Of a stretch of 64,000 nt of DNA, positions 1 through 9,044 are shown one piece after another. Under the pieces are notes generated by a model. The model was given only the letters and a program-made list of their open reading frames with translations. It had not been told where the DNA came from and did no database searches. The DNA lies in assembly GCA_963746465.1 (NCBI GenBank), contig CAVVAY010000007.1, positions 62,001 to 126,000 of the forward strand, written 5' to 3'. Source of the DNA: CAVVAY01 sp963746465 (lineage in GTDB: Bacteria; Actinomycetota; Actinomycetes; JACCUZ01). Position 1 is the stretch's first letter. Every line of letters starts with the position of its first letter. Position numbers and translations under genes: made by a program.

Positions 1-1021
1 GCATCGCCGCCAGTGACAGAGCGTTGCCGGCCAGCGTGCCGCCGATGCCGCCGACGTCGATGTCCTCCAGGTCGACCGACGCAGCGATCCTGGCGGCGAC
101 CTCCTCGGTCATGCCGAAGGCGCCGGCCGGGATGCCGCCGGCGATCGCCTTGCCCATCGTCATGAGGTCCGGCTCCAGGCCGTGCGCCCCGGTGTAGCCG
201 CCCGGCCCGGCGGACAGGGTGTGCGTCTCGTCGATGACCAGCAGCACGTCGTGCCGCCGGGTCAGCTCACGAAGGGCGTCGTGGTAGCCCGGGTCGGGCA
301 GCACGATGCCGACGTTGGTCAGGGCCGGCTCGGCCAGTACGGCGGCCACCTCGCCGCTCGCCAGCGCCCGCTCCAGGCCGTCGACGTCGTTGAACTCGAC
401 CACCCAGGTGGTCTCGGCCGGGTCGACCGGCGGGCCGATGTTGCCGCGGCGGGCGACGGTGCGCCCGTCGGCGTCCATCGTCGCGAACGTCTCGTCGACG
501 CTGCCGTGGTAGCAGTAGTCGTGCACGACGATCTTGCGCCGGCCGGTGAGGTGCCGGGCGTACCGGATCACGTGCCGGTTGGCGTCGGTGGCCGACAGGG
601 TGAACTGCCACAGCGGCAGCCCGAACCGCCGCCGCAGCTCCTCCGCGACGACCACCGAGTCCTCGGTGGGGAGCATCGCGGTGATGCCGTGGCCGACCTG
701 GTCGCGCACCGTGGCGACCGTCGGCGCCGGCGAGTGCCCGGTCATCGCGCCGGTGTCGCCCAGGCAGAGGTCGACGTAGTCGTGCCCGTCGACGTCCCGG
801 AAGTGCGCCCCGGCCGCCTCGGCGACGAACACCGGGAACTCCCCCGGCCACTTGACCATCCAGCTCATCGGCACGCCGCCCGGCATGACGGCCCGGGCCC
901 GCTCGAAGAGCTCGCGGCTGCGCGGATGGGTGCTCGTGAAGAGCTCGTTCTCGGCCGCGGTCAGCTCGGCGACGCGGCGGGGGTCGACCGGGGTGGACCC
1001 GGCGGCTTGGGGCAGGGCCAT
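1..1021 (-). CDS. Class III PLP aminotransferase, glutamate-1-semialdehyde aminomutase-like (3' end off the window)
   Basis: About 340 N-terminal residues are visible, read from an ATG at 1021; the gene runs off the left edge. The order of motifs matches fold-type I class III aminotransferases: an N-terminal MPGGVPMSWM stretch, the cofactor-binding SATDANRHVIRYAR region, the VIDETHT aspartate that contacts the pyridine nitrogen, and MGKAIAGGIPAGAFG, whose lysine (near residue 290) should form the Schiff base with pyridoxal phosphate. The MPGG motif and the layout are typical of the glutamate-1-semialdehyde aminomutase-like subgroup, but many members of that subgroup act on other amino compounds and no hem genes are adjacent, so the substrate is open. 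No frameshift was seen in the visible part. Confidence 0.85.
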   Translation of the reverse strand, partial: MALPQAAGSTPVDPRRVAELTAAENELFTSTHPRSRELFERARAVMPGGVPMSWMVKWPGEFPVFVAEAAGAHFRDVDGHDYVDLCLGDTGAMTGHSPAPTVATVRDQVGHGITAMLPTEDSVVVAEELRRRFGLPLWQFTLSATDANRHVIRYARHLTGRRKIVVHDYCYHGSVDETFATMDADGRTVARRGNIGPPVDPAETTWVVEFNDVDGLERALASGEVAAVLAEPALTNVGIVLPDPGYHDALRELTRRHDVLLVIDETHTLSAGPGGYTGAHGLEPDLMTMGKAIAGGIPAGAFGMTEEVAARIAASVDLEDIDVGGIGGTLAGNALSLAAM

Positions 1022-1178
1022 GAGGCACCGTAGCGTCCGGGGCAGGCGGTGGGGGCCGGCGTCCCCTGCCGTGTGCCAGCCCCCACCCTGCGGCACGTGT
1101 GCCCGTGCTTGGGCGCTGCAATCACGGCTGACCAGGCGAAATCGCAGCGGCCGGCCGGCGGCTGGCTAGGCTCGCCCG

Positions 1179-2309
1179 ATGCGCCACTCGGACAGCTGGT
1201 CACGCCTGCGTCGGGTGCTGCTGGGCGGCTTCCTGGTCCTGCTGATGGGGGCCAGCGGTCTGCTCGTGCTCGGGTCGGTGACCCACGACACCGGAGTGGT
1301 GGGCTTCCTCATCGGGCTGTCGTTGGCGCTGCTGCCGCTGCCCGTCGTGATCGGCGCCTTCCGCTGGCTGGACCGCTACGAGCCGGAGCCGCGCGGGGTG
1401 CTGCTGTTCGCGTTCTTCTGGGGCGCGACGGTTGCGGCGCTGGCCGCGGCGGTCCTGAACACGGCCAGCCTGATCGCGATCGCCCGGACCGGCGGCGGCA
1501 GCGGGATGGACACCACCGCGGTGCTCGTCGCGCCGTGGGTGGAGGAGGCCGCGAAGGGTGCGGCGGTGCTGCTGGTGCTGCTGTTCCGGCGCAACGAGTT
1601 CGACGGTGTGGTCGATGGCATCGTGCTGGCCGGGCTGTCCGGGGTCGGGTTCGCCTTCACCGAGAACGTCCTGTACTTCGGCCGGGCCTTCCTGGCCGGG
1701 CAGGAGCAGAGCCTGACCACCGGGTTCTTCGCGGCCGGCCTCACCTTCGTGCTGCGCGGCGTCTTCTCGCCGTTCGCCCACCCGCTGTTCACCGCGATGA
1801 CCGGCATCGGGCTGGGCATCGCGGCCCGGACGCCGAACCCGGCGACCCGGCTGCTCGCCCCGCTGGGCGGCTACCTGCTCGCCGTCCTGCTGCACGGCGC
1901 CTGGAACCTGTCGTCGCTGTCCGGGCTCTCCGGGTTCTTCACCGGCTACATCTTGATCATGGTGCCGGCTTTCGCGCTGACCGTCGCGGTGGCCACCTGG
2001 TCGCGGCGGCGTGAGGGGGCGACCGTGGCCGCGCGGCTGCCGACGTACGTCGACGCCGGCTGGCTGGACCCGCAGGACGTGCCGATGCTGGCCTCGCTGC
2101 AGAAGCGGCGGCAGGCGCTGGACTGGATGGAGGCCCGGTACGGCGGCGGCAGCGCCCGGGCGCTGCGGGAGTTCCAGCACGCGGCCACCGAGCTGGCGTT
2201 CCTGCGCGACCGGGTCGAGCGCGGGCTGGACGTGCCGGACTTCCCGGCCCGGGAGCGCGAGCTGCTGACCTCGGTCTCGCGCTGGCGAGCAGCGACGCGC
2301 CCGACCTGA
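1179..2309 (+). CDS. PrsW-family intramembrane metalloprotease
   Basis: This 376-residue protein has about eight hydrophobic segments in residues 10-275, then a soluble C-terminal tail of about 100 residues. The family signatures are visible: EEAAK near residue 123, FAFTEN near residue 158, and a conserved histidine in a later membrane segment (FAHPLFTAMTG). PrsW proteins are membrane-embedded proteases; Bacillus PrsW cleaves an anti-sigma factor. No anti-sigma factor or sigma factor lies nearby, so the substrate is unknown. The start is the first ATG. The gene is divergent from the aminotransferase and converges on the zinc-ribbon gene downstream. The charged tail (DWMEARYGGG and onward) is common in actinobacterial members. 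Confidence 0.88.
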   Translation: MRHSDSWSRLRRVLLGGFLVLLMGASGLLVLGSVTHDTGVVGFLIGLSLALLPLPVVIGAFRWLDRYEPEPRGVLLFAFFWGATVAALAAAVLNTASLIAIARTGGGSGMDTTAVLVAPWVEEAAKGAAVLLVLLFRRNEFDGVVDGIVLAGLSGVGFAFTENVLYFGRAFLAGQEQSLTTGFFAAGLTFVLRGVFSPFAHPLFTAMTGIGLGIAARTPNPATRLLAPLGGYLLAVLLHGAWNLSSLSGLSGFFTGYILIMVPAFALTVAVATWSRRREGATVAARLPTYVDAGWLDPQDVPMLASLQKRRQALDWMEARYGGGSARALREFQHAATELAFLRDRVERGLDVPDFPARERELLTSVSRWRAATRPT

Positions 2310-2331
2310 CCGGCCGGGCGCGCCGGCGGTC

Positions 2332-2670
2332 TCAGCAGTCGGGGCCGACCAGCTGGTCGAACCACGAGTCGCGGTCGAGGGCGCTGTGCAGGTCGAGCAG
2401 GTCGTCGTGGGTCAGGGTGGGCCCTTCCGGAGCGGGCTCGGGGTGCTCGACGGCGGGGGCCGAGAGGCTCAGGAAGGTCACGCCGCCCACCACCAGGACG
2501 GCCACGGCGGCCGGGTCGAGCTCGACCGAGACGGTCGCCTGGCAGGACAGGCAGGTGAACAGCGCCTCGCCGGAGGTGGCCGTGCCCTCGTCGACCCGCA
2601 CCATCAGGCGGCGCGCGGAGAGCGAGTTCTCGGCGTGGCACTCGGGGCAGATCAGCGTGTAGCGGGACAT
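2332..2670 (-). CDS. Small zinc-ribbon protein of unknown function
   Basis: This 112-residue protein has two CxxC pairs near the N-terminus (CPECHAEN and FTCLSCQ, about 35 residues apart), consistent with one structural zinc site. A hydrophobic stretch (VAVLVVGGVTFLSL) follows and could be a membrane segment or the core of the fold, then an acidic tail. An ATG at 2670 is chosen because a strong GGAGGA ribosome site sits just upstream; a longer reading frame reaching 2883 runs through an intergenic repeat and is not credible. I do not recognise a specific family. It stands alone, convergent with the PrsW gene. Confidence 0.7.
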   Translation of the reverse strand: MSRYTLICPECHAENSLSARRLMVRVDEGTATSGEALFTCLSCQATVSVELDPAAVAVLVVGGVTFLSLSAPAVEHPEPAPEGPTLTHDDLLDLHSALDRDSWFDQLVGPDC

Positions 2671-2829
2671 GGGGTCCTCCTTCTCGTGGACCCACAGTGC
2701 TCCCCGCGACTGGCGAACCACTTGCGGCGCACTTGCAGCCGCTGTCGCCGCCTGCTTGCGGCCGCCGCCGCTCTCGCCCCGCCGGGCGCCACCGACCGCG
2801 CCGGAATCCACGCCGCGCGCGGCCGTTTT

Positions 2830-2884
2830 CATGATCATGAGGGGATCCGGGCCTTGTTTTGCGCCGATTCCCCTCACGATCATG
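2830..2884. repeat. TGATCNTGAGGGGAT palindromic intergenic repeat, copy 1
   Basis: Two arms (CATGATCATGAGGGGAT at 2830-2846 and its near-complement ending at 2884) flank a core reading GGGCCTTGTTTTGCGCC. A second copy at 63627-63677 has the same arms and nearly the same core (CGGCCCTGTTCTGCGCC) in the same orientation. The conserved asymmetric core and conserved arms show a dispersed element rather than a chance hairpin. It lies between the zinc-ribbon gene and tRNA-Lys. The two copies differ by compensating or single-base changes in the arms. Confidence 0.75.
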
Positions 2885-2967
2885 AGTTGGTGACGGCCCG
2901 GAGTGCTCCTGTTGCCGCTCCACCGGCTCGCACTCCGGGACGGCTAGGCTTGGTCGGCCGTCAAGGC

Positions 2968-3039
2968 GGGCCTCTAGCTTAATGGCAGAGCAGCAGACTT
3001 TTAATCTGTTCGATCTCGGTTCGACCCCGAGGGGGCCCA
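2968..3039 (+). tRNA. tRNA-Lys (UUU)
   Basis: A complete cloverleaf can be drawn: acceptor GGGCCTC pairs with GGGGCCC (one G-U), D arm GCT/AGC, anticodon stem GCAGA/TCTGT around the loop CTTTTAA (anticodon TTT), T stem CTCGG/CCGAG with loop TTCGACC, discriminator A at 3039. CCA is not encoded. An HNH nuclease gene begins 45 bases downstream. Confidence 0.93.
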
Positions 3040-3084
3040 CGACGCGCGCCGTTTTATGTCCAGGGTTGGCCATTCAATTTCGCG

Positions 3085-3564
3085 ATGGAGACCAAGCGGT
3101 GCTGCACGTGCAAGACCGTCCTGCCCCTGGCTGCGTTCAACGTCCGCTCCGCCGCCTCGGACGGACTTCAGTCGCGATGTCGTGATTGCTGTCGGCGCTG
3201 GTACGAGGCGAACCGAGAGGCGCACATCCAGCACGTGCGCGTCCGTAACGTAAGGGCTCGCGCGGCGCTATACGTACTCGTCGGCGAGTACTTCCGCTCT
3301 CATCCGTGCGTCGACTGCGGGGAGAGCGATGTTCGATGTCTCGAGTTCGACCACCGCGATCCGATAGACAAGTTGTCCGAAGTAAACATCCTGCTAAAGA
3401 ACGTACGGTCGTGGGCCGTCGTGCTGCGCGAGATCGAGAAGTGCGACGTCCGGTGCGCCAACTGTCACCGTCGCTGGACGGCGATGCAGGTCAACTCCTG
3501 GCGGCACCAGCTGCACCTGCGGGGACACCTAGCGTCTGAGGCTCAAAGCCCCAGAGAAGCTTGA
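3085..3564 (+). CDS. HNH endonuclease-like protein with two zinc-binding motifs
   Basis: This 159-residue protein starts with a CxxC knuckle (CCTCKTVLPLAAF, second pair CRDCC), a layout common in phage and island HNH proteins, followed by a basic helix. The C-terminal half has CVDCG near residue 75, LEFDHRDP (the DH of the betabeta-alpha-Me fold) near residue 88, and CANCHRRWT near residue 126, which together fit a zinc-supported HNH nuclease core. Codon use is visibly less GC-biased than in neighbouring genes (for example the stretch at 3360-3400), and the gene sits right after tRNA-Lys, a common integration site, so it was probably acquired. Homing, restriction or phage packaging roles are all possible. 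Confidence 0.75.
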   Translation: METKRCCTCKTVLPLAAFNVRSAASDGLQSRCRDCCRRWYEANREAHIQHVRVRNVRARAALYVLVGEYFRSHPCVDCGESDVRCLEFDHRDPIDKLSEVNILLKNVRSWAVVLREIEKCDVRCANCHRRWTAMQVNSWRHQLHLRGHLASEAQSPREA

Positions 3565-3745
3565 CGAGTCGCCTAGGTCAGCCGAGGCAGATCCAGCACC
3601 GGCAGACCCGCCGGCCACCCTTGCTGTGCTTGATCCGGAACCATGTCACCACGAACGGCGTCATGGCCTCAGCGTCGACCACCAGGATGACGGGATCGCC
3701 CGGATGCAGTGACCAGCCGGTGAGTTCTCGGTGACGACTGGGCGC

Positions 3746-4814
3746 TCACACCGCGACCCGGCGCCGCAGCAGCTGCTGGTAGGCCTCGAAGTAGTACGAC
3801 GCGATCGGACGCGGGCTGGAACAACGCGGCGTACCGCTTGCCGGCGGCGACGTCGATGTCGGCCCGGCCGTCGAGCGCCGCCCGGATGCCGGCGGCCAGC
3901 GCGGCGGGCTGCGGTGCCACCAGCAGACCCCGGCGGTCGGCCAGCGTGACCGGCAGACCGTCGACGGCGGTAGCCACCACCGGTACGCCGAGCGCCAGCG
4001 CCGTGACGGCGCTCTGCGACCAGGCCTCCTCGCGGCTGGGCACCACGTGCACCGTCGCGCCGACGACGTACCGCGCCGGATCCTGGCTCCAGCCGGGCAT
4101 CTGCACCTTGCGCTGCAACCCGAGGTTCTCGGCCAGCCGGCGCAGCTCGCGGTGCATCGGCCCGTCGCCCACCAGGTACGTGACCGGCGGCTCGTGCATC
4201 TCGGCGAGCGCCCGCAGCAGCAGGTCCGGACCCTTGTCGGCCCGCAGCCGCCCGGTGAACGTCAGGCGGGGGCTGACCAGGCCGGGCCGGGCGGTCGAGT
4301 GCACCGCGATCGCGGACCGCCCCGGTGACAGCCGGGCCGGGTCGACGCCGAGGTCGCGGATGTGCGCGTGCGGGCCTGGGCCATGCAGGAAGAACTGGTC
4401 CACCCGGTCGGCCCGCACCGCGGCCTCCCGGCTGTGGTCGCCCAGCGGCCAGCTCAGCGCGTTGTGCTCGCTGGCCACCAGCGGCATCCCCGCGGGCACC
4501 GCCCGGCTCGCGGCCCACCAGGCACCGAACATGTGGGCGTGCACGAGATCGGCTCCGCCCACATGTCCGGACAGCCAGCGGGCGAACAGCGAGTCCGGGG
4601 TCCACTGCCGGGCGGAGTCCTCGATCTGGTCGTGGACCTGCAGCGCCTCCACCTCGAAGCCGAAGTGCCGCGCCAGCGCGATGCCCTGCGGCGTCGCGTC
4701 GCCGGCGACCAGGTGGGTCCGTACGCCGAGGGCGGTCTGGGCCCGGGCCAGCCGCAGCACCGAGAGCTGCGCGCCGCCAGGCTCGAGGACCCCGAGAACT
4801 CTGACGATTCTCAC
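3746..4814 (-). CDS. GT4-family glycosyltransferase (C-terminal frameshift)
   Basis: GT-B fold glycosyltransferase, about 356 residues, transferring a sugar from a nucleotide donor. Visible features are the N-terminal GGAQLSVLRLA loop, HAHMFGAWWAA, the donor-domain start FTGRLRADKGPDLLLRAL near residue 187, and VPSREEAWSQSAVTALALG near residue 255. In the last, the second glutamate of the usual E-x7-E motif is threonine. The reading frame from 4814 stays open to 3669, but the conserved tail (YYFEAYQQLLRRR, then TGA at 3746) is in the neighbouring frame, so one base is gained or lost near 3800. The gene follows the nucleoside hydrolase on the same strand. Acceptor and product are unknown. Confidence 0.8.
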
Positions 4815-4902
4815 GACCGAACCGTCGTCGGCCCAGGCGACCGCCTGATGAACGCCAGCCCTACGCCGTGGTGTCCACCCGATGACGCTTCGGCGCCGCG
4901 GG

Positions 4903-5848
4903 CTAGTCCGGCGTGAAGACCCGGGCGTACTCCTCGTCGAGGTTCACGAAGTTGAGGAAGCGAAGGACCCGGACCGGACCCGGAGCCGTCGCGGCGCAAC
5001 CTGCCCAGCTCGGAGGCGTCGCTCACCCAGCGGCCGGTCTGTTCCGTGGCGCCTTCGGTGACCAAGGCCGCGGCTGCCGCGAGGTCCCACCACTTGACGT
5101 AGCTCGTGGTGAGCGCGACGTCGATGACGACGGGGCCGGAGAGCGCTTCCGGCGTCCCGACCGGGATCGCGTCCTCCGGTACGACGGTCAGCGGGGCGGG
5201 CGCGCCAAGCACGGTGGCGAACGCCTGCGGGTCGGCGGCCGCGTTCCACTCCGCGACACCGTCCACGGCAGGCCCGTCCACCGAGCCGGCCATCGCATGG
5301 ACCCCGCCGAGCCGGGCGTACTCCGCCGGTGACGTGGTCGCGAGCTCAGCCAGGTCGGTCAGCGGGCCGAGCGAGACGACGACCAGGCCGTCGGTGCGCT
5401 CGGCGAGGTCCGCGATCAGCTCGGAGGCGGACGTCTCGGCCGCGGCCAAAGTGGTCTCCGACCGCTGTATCCCGCTGCCCGTGGCGGCGACCTCCCGCCA
5501 GTCCGCGGGAAACGCTCTCGCGCCCGGACCGGCCTCGGCGCGGCCGCACGCGATCGGAACCGGATCTTCCCCGAGTGCCGTGAACAGGTCCGCCACCAGG
5601 TCGACCCCGGGATCGCACCCCACCAACCCGGTGGCCGGGATGGTGACCGCCTCCACTCGCACCTGCGGGTGGCGCAGCAGGAACGCGAGGGCGACCAGGT
5701 CGTCACCACCGAGATCGGTGTCCACGACGACCGGGATCGCGTCGGACGCCGAGGCCGCCTCGGGTTCGCGGTCGGACGACGCCGTGCAGCCGACCAGCAT
5801 CGCCGCCAGCACGACCCCGGTGAGCAGCAGTGCGCGTCCCCGCCTCAC
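4903..5848 (-). CDS. Nucleoside hydrolase-like lipoprotein (C-terminal frameshift)
   Basis: The N-terminus is a lipoprotein signal ending in the lipobox LVGC (cysteine near residue 21). Next comes VVVDTDLGGDDLVAL near residue 41, the calcium-binding DTDxGxDD motif of inosine/uridine nucleoside hydrolases, and a matching WNAAADPQAF motif near residue 198. The family cleaves the N-glycosidic bond of nucleosides; here the enzyme would be anchored outside the membrane for salvage. The expected C-terminus (VLRFLNFVNLDEEYARVF, stop TAG at 4903) is one frame away from the main ORF, which otherwise reads on to 4811 as arginine-rich nonsense. A single-base indel near 4985, inside a repeated CCGGACC context, explains this. 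Confidence 0.8.
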
Positions 5849-5863
5849 CGGGCCACCGTACGG

Positions 5864-6808
5864 TCAGGCGAGCGACCGGAGCCGCCGCTTGCTGCCCTTG
5901 CGCGCGAACTGCCCGAAGGTGGCATCGAGCTCCTGGCGCGACGCCTCCTGTACGCCGACCAGGTGGCCGATCAGCTCCCCCACCGCCAGCACCGCCTCGG
6001 CCGAGGCGTCGCCGGCGTCCGACTCTGCGAACCCGCGCAGCACCCGCAGCTGCACCTCCGCGTCCTGGAACCGGCCCAGCACGTCCTGCAGCACCTTCAG
6101 GTCCTTGACCACCCGCTTGCGGGGCTTCTTCTCCAGCACCGGCGCGAACACCTCGAGCGCGTACCGCAGCTCCTTGCACCGCTTCCGCAGCGTGTGCAGG
6201 TCGGCCGCCGGGGAGTCCGCTCGGATGCCGGCACCGGCCCGCAGCACACGGTGGGCGGCCCGGGAGATGCTGCGCCCCGCCAGGTCGCCCACCGACATCG
6301 CAGCCGCGCCGGAGTCCAGCGTCGACCCGGCCAGTCCGGCGACCGTCCCGCCCCACTCCGCCCGCAGCCGCGCGTACCGCTCCGAACCGAGCCCCTGCAC
6401 CAGCCCGGTGCGCTCCACTACTCGCCGCCGGTTCAGGTACGCCGACAGCGGCGCCAGGTCTGCCGCGTCAGCCGCGACCAGCCAGTCGCCGCATCGCCGG
6501 CAGCTGCAGCTGGACGACGTCCAGGTCACGCACCGGCGTGGTGAGGGTGCCGAGCCACTTGAGCTCCGGCTCCCACCGGTCGCGGACGCCGTCCGGCAGC
6601 GCCGGCCGCCCGAGCTTCAGCGTCGCCCGGGTCCGCCGGACCGCTACCCGGAAGTCGTGCAGCGCCTCGGGGTCGACGTCGGCCAGAACGCCGGGAAGGT
6701 TGCGGTCCATCGCCGCCAGGAAGCCGGCCAGCGCGGCGCCGAGCAGCTCGAGCGCAGGCGCATCCCGGTCGACCTCGTCGGCCGCACCTTGTCCGGCACA
6801 CCGGCCAT
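5864..6808 (-). pseudogene. CHAD-domain protein, broken by two apparent frameshifts
   Basis: CHAD domains are alpha-helical bundles of conserved histidines that bind polyphosphate. The N-terminal part is in one frame (LHDFRVAVRRTRATLKLG, ending at 6468) and the rest in another (SPAADLHTLRKRCKELRYAL, 5864-6529), so they join by a one-base shift near 6500. The likely true start, ATG at 6808, needs a second shift near 6775 to reach the DRDAPALELLGAALAGF helix. All helices of a normal CHAD domain are present once the frames are joined, so a sequencing indel is as likely as inactivation. It lies 15 bases upstream of the nucleoside hydrolase on the same strand. Confidence 0.72.
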
Positions 6809-6833
6809 GGTGGCCGAACTAGTCGGTGCACCG

Positions 6834-7175
6834 TCAGCCGCGGGCCTCGTTCGCCGCCCGGATCCGGCGCTGGCCGTCGCCGCCGATCACGTAGGCCTGG
6901 CTGTAGTAGTCGAGGATCTGGTCGTTCTCCCGGTCCAGGGTGATCGAGGGCGGCAGCACGAACCGCCGCTCGACCAGGTCGAAGTCGATCGGCTCGTCGA
7001 GGTACGCCGTCCAGCCGTGCGGCTGCGGGATGAACCCGAAGTTGTCGTTGCGGTGGCTCACCCGGTTGCCGGCCTCGACCAGCGCCAGCATCACCGGCGC
7101 CAGGTGGCTCATCGCCGGTTCGCCCTTGCGGTCGGTCGCCTCGATGACCTCGCGGTCGTCCTCGTCGTCGGTCAT
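6834..7175 (-). CDS. Putative immunity protein for the upstream T7SS toxin
   Basis: This 113-residue acidic protein has no signal peptide or membrane segment. It begins 23 bases after the toxin stop codon on the same strand, the usual place for a cognate immunity gene. ATG at 7175 is preferred because GGAAGG lies nine bases upstream; a second ATG at 7184 is possible. Visible features are an acidic N-terminus (TDDEDDREVIEATD) and a tyrosine-rich segment (ILDYYSQAYVIGG). I do not recognise a family. The assignment as immunity protein rests only on position and size. Confidence 0.5.
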   Translation of the reverse strand: MTDDEDDREVIEATDRKGEPAMSHLAPVMLALVEAGNRVSHRNDNFGFIPQPHGWTAYLDEPIDFDLVERRFVLPPSITLDRENDQILDYYSQAYVIGGDGQRRIRAANEARG

Positions 7176-7198
7176 GGGGCCCATCCTTCCCGGACCGG

Positions 7199-8686
7199 TC
7201 ACGGCGCCGCCACCTCCGGCCCGACCCGCGCGGCGAGGTTCTCCATCGCCCGCTGCTCGATGACCTCGAGCACGCCGTCGTCGACCAGCCGCTGCATCTC
7301 CGGCAGGTACAGCTGCCGCAGCCCGCCGGCGCCGTGCTGCGTGTTCTGCAGCGCGTAGCTCACCGCCACATCGACGTCGTCGGTCGCCCGGAACACGGTC
7401 AGCTGGTCGCGATAGGTGCCCTTCCACGGCTCGACCTGCACGCCCTCGTACAGCCGCTGCGCGTCGGTTCCGACGTCGTCGACCACGTCCCGGGTCACCG
7501 CGAAGCCGGAGAAGTTCAGGTCCGGGTTCATGGACACGCTGCCGGCGCCGATCTCGTCACCGACGTTGAGCCGTGCGTTGAACCACCGGTCGGCGTTCGG
7601 GTAGGTCGGGCCGGTCTGCCAGGCCGCAGCGATCCCGGCCGGGGAGTCGGGGCCGAGGTTCGCCGGCGGCAGGTGCTCGCCGCTCAGCGCGTTGCGCGCC
7701 CGCTGCAGGTAGGTCAGCCGCTGCCCGGACTCGCCGAGCCGGTCCAGCCGCTGGAAGGTGGTGCCGACATCGGCGACCTCGTCCAGCGCCTTCAGACCCC
7801 TGGCCCCCCGCGCCGCCGCGCCGCCGCCGGCGGTGGCCAGGGTCAGCAGCAGGTCCGGCAGCAGGTGGCCGATCGCCCGTCCCGGCGACTCCTGCCAGGT
7901 GTCCCAGTCGAGCAGCGCCTTGCCGAACTCGACCGGGTGCGTGACGCCGTAGACCAGCCCGGTGCCCAGCGCCTCCATGTCGGTCGCCCAGCCCTCCGGG
8001 TCAACCACCATCCGCACCGTCGAGATCGACCAGGCGAACTCCACCAGCCCCGCGGTCGCCTCCCACGCGCCGCGGCCGATCTCGGCGACGAAGTGGCCCG
8101 CCTTCTCCCACCAGTGCGGCTCGCGCGGCGCGTCGGCCCAGGCGGCGCTGATCGTGCGCACCGCGGCGGTGCCGGCGTCGGCGACCCGCTGCCGGGCGTC
8201 GGCGAGCAGCGCCTCGGCACGGTGGCGGTCGTCAGCACCAGGGTCGTACGCCGGGGGGCGGACCAGCCCGTCCAGCACCCGCTGCGGGTGCTCGGTCTGC
8301 TGGGCCCGCAGCACCTGGCCGTCGTAGGTCTGCACCTGCGCCGACCAGCGGGACGTCGCCGTCGCGGCCTGTTCGAACAGCGTCACCGCGGTCCGGGCGC
8401 TGGCCTGCGCGTCGCGCAGCACCCCGGCGTACCCGCGCACCGCCGACCCGGTCGCACCGAACGCGGCCGCCGCGTCGTCGTACCGCCCCGGCTCGATGTC
8501 GACCACGGCGCGGAACGCGTCACCGGCCGGGCCGACCCAGTCGCCGGCGTCGATGGCCCGCAACCGGGCGGCTGCTCCGCCGAGGCCGTCGGCGACGCTG
8601 CGGCAACGGGCGACCAGCCGGTCGAGGTCGGCCGGGTTGCCGGGGACCAGGTCGTCGGGCCGGGCGCCTATGTAGATGGCGGTCAT
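7199..8686 (-). CDS. Type VII secretion polymorphic toxin with unassigned C-terminal domain
   Basis: This protein has 495 residues. Residues 5-125 match the putative T7SS secretion-signal domain of actinobacterial toxins: GARPDDLVPGNPADL, DWVGPAGDAFR (the WxG turn near residue 50), then helices ending AQASARTAVTLFEQA. Residues 180-300 form a linker with a short hydrophobic segment (IGHLLPDLLLTLATAGGG). From about residue 355 the protein changes character (DRWFNARLNVGDEIGAG, SVSMNPDLNFSGFAVTRD, LTVFRATDDVDVAVSYALQN), which should be the toxic domain. I cannot place this domain in a named family; the RATDDVDVAVSYA pattern faintly recalls ADP-ribosyltransferase folds, but that is weak. It sits in an operon with an EspC-like and an SseB-like gene upstream and a small acidic gene downstream. 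Confidence 0.72.
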   Translation of the reverse strand: MTAIYIGARPDDLVPGNPADLDRLVARCRSVADGLGGAAARLRAIDAGDWVGPAGDAFRAVVDIEPGRYDDAAAAFGATGSAVRGYAGVLRDAQASARTAVTLFEQAATATSRWSAQVQTYDGQVLRAQQTEHPQRVLDGLVRPPAYDPGADDRHRAEALLADARQRVADAGTAAVRTISAAWADAPREPHWWEKAGHFVAEIGRGAWEATAGLVEFAWSISTVRMVVDPEGWATDMEALGTGLVYGVTHPVEFGKALLDWDTWQESPGRAIGHLLPDLLLTLATAGGGAAARGARGLKALDEVADVGTTFQRLDRLGESGQRLTYLQRARNALSGEHLPPANLGPDSPAGIAAAWQTGPTYPNADRWFNARLNVGDEIGAGSVSMNPDLNFSGFAVTRDVVDDVGTDAQRLYEGVQVEPWKGTYRDQLTVFRATDDVDVAVSYALQNTQHGAGGLRQLYLPEMQRLVDDGVLEVIEQRAMENLAARVGPEVAAP

Positions 8687-8738
8687 CGGAGGGCGACGTT
8701 CGGAGCGAGGAACGAGCGGAGACGGAGCAGGACCAGAG

Positions 8739-9044
8739 TCATCGCGCGGCTCCGGAGATCACCACGCCGCGGGTGATCGCCCAGGCGGCCAGCACGGCGC
8801 AGTTCGGTCCGCCCGGGTCGACCACGACGCCGTAGCCGGGCGGCACCAGCTCGAGCAGGTCCGCGCCGGGAGCGGATGCCCAGTCGCACTCGCCGACCTG
8901 GGCGGCCAGCGCCTCGAGCGAGGAGTACAGCGCGAGGTAACCGGCTCCGGGCGGTCCGAGGGCAGCGACCGCCGGTCCGCCGCCTTCCCCCGGCACCCGC
9001 TGCACGAAGTAGGTGGTGGTCTCGAAGTCGGCCGGCGCGGTCAT
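8739..9044 (-). CDS. SseB/SAV_915-like small protein of the T7SS cassette
   Basis: This 101-residue protein has no signal peptide. The segment LYSSLEALAAQVGE followed by LLELVPPGYGVVVDPGGPN resembles SseB-type N-terminal domains found beside WXG100 genes in actinobacteria. The ATG at 9044 overlaps the upstream gene stop in an ATGA arrangement once the upstream frameshift is corrected, and GGAGG lies seven bases before it. Its role in the cassette (chaperone, accessory or second immunity protein) is not known. Confidence 0.6.
   Translation of the reverse strand: MTAPADFETTTYFVQRVPGEGGGPAVAALGPPGAGYLALYSSLEALAAQVGECDWASAPGADLLELVPPGYGVVVDPGGPNCAVLAAWAITRGVVISGAAR

Noticed and set aside
2671..2883. 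Longer 183-residue start for the zinc-ribbon protein.
   Set aside because: The extension runs into the palindromic repeat and lies upstream of a strong GGAGGA site that fits ATG 2670.
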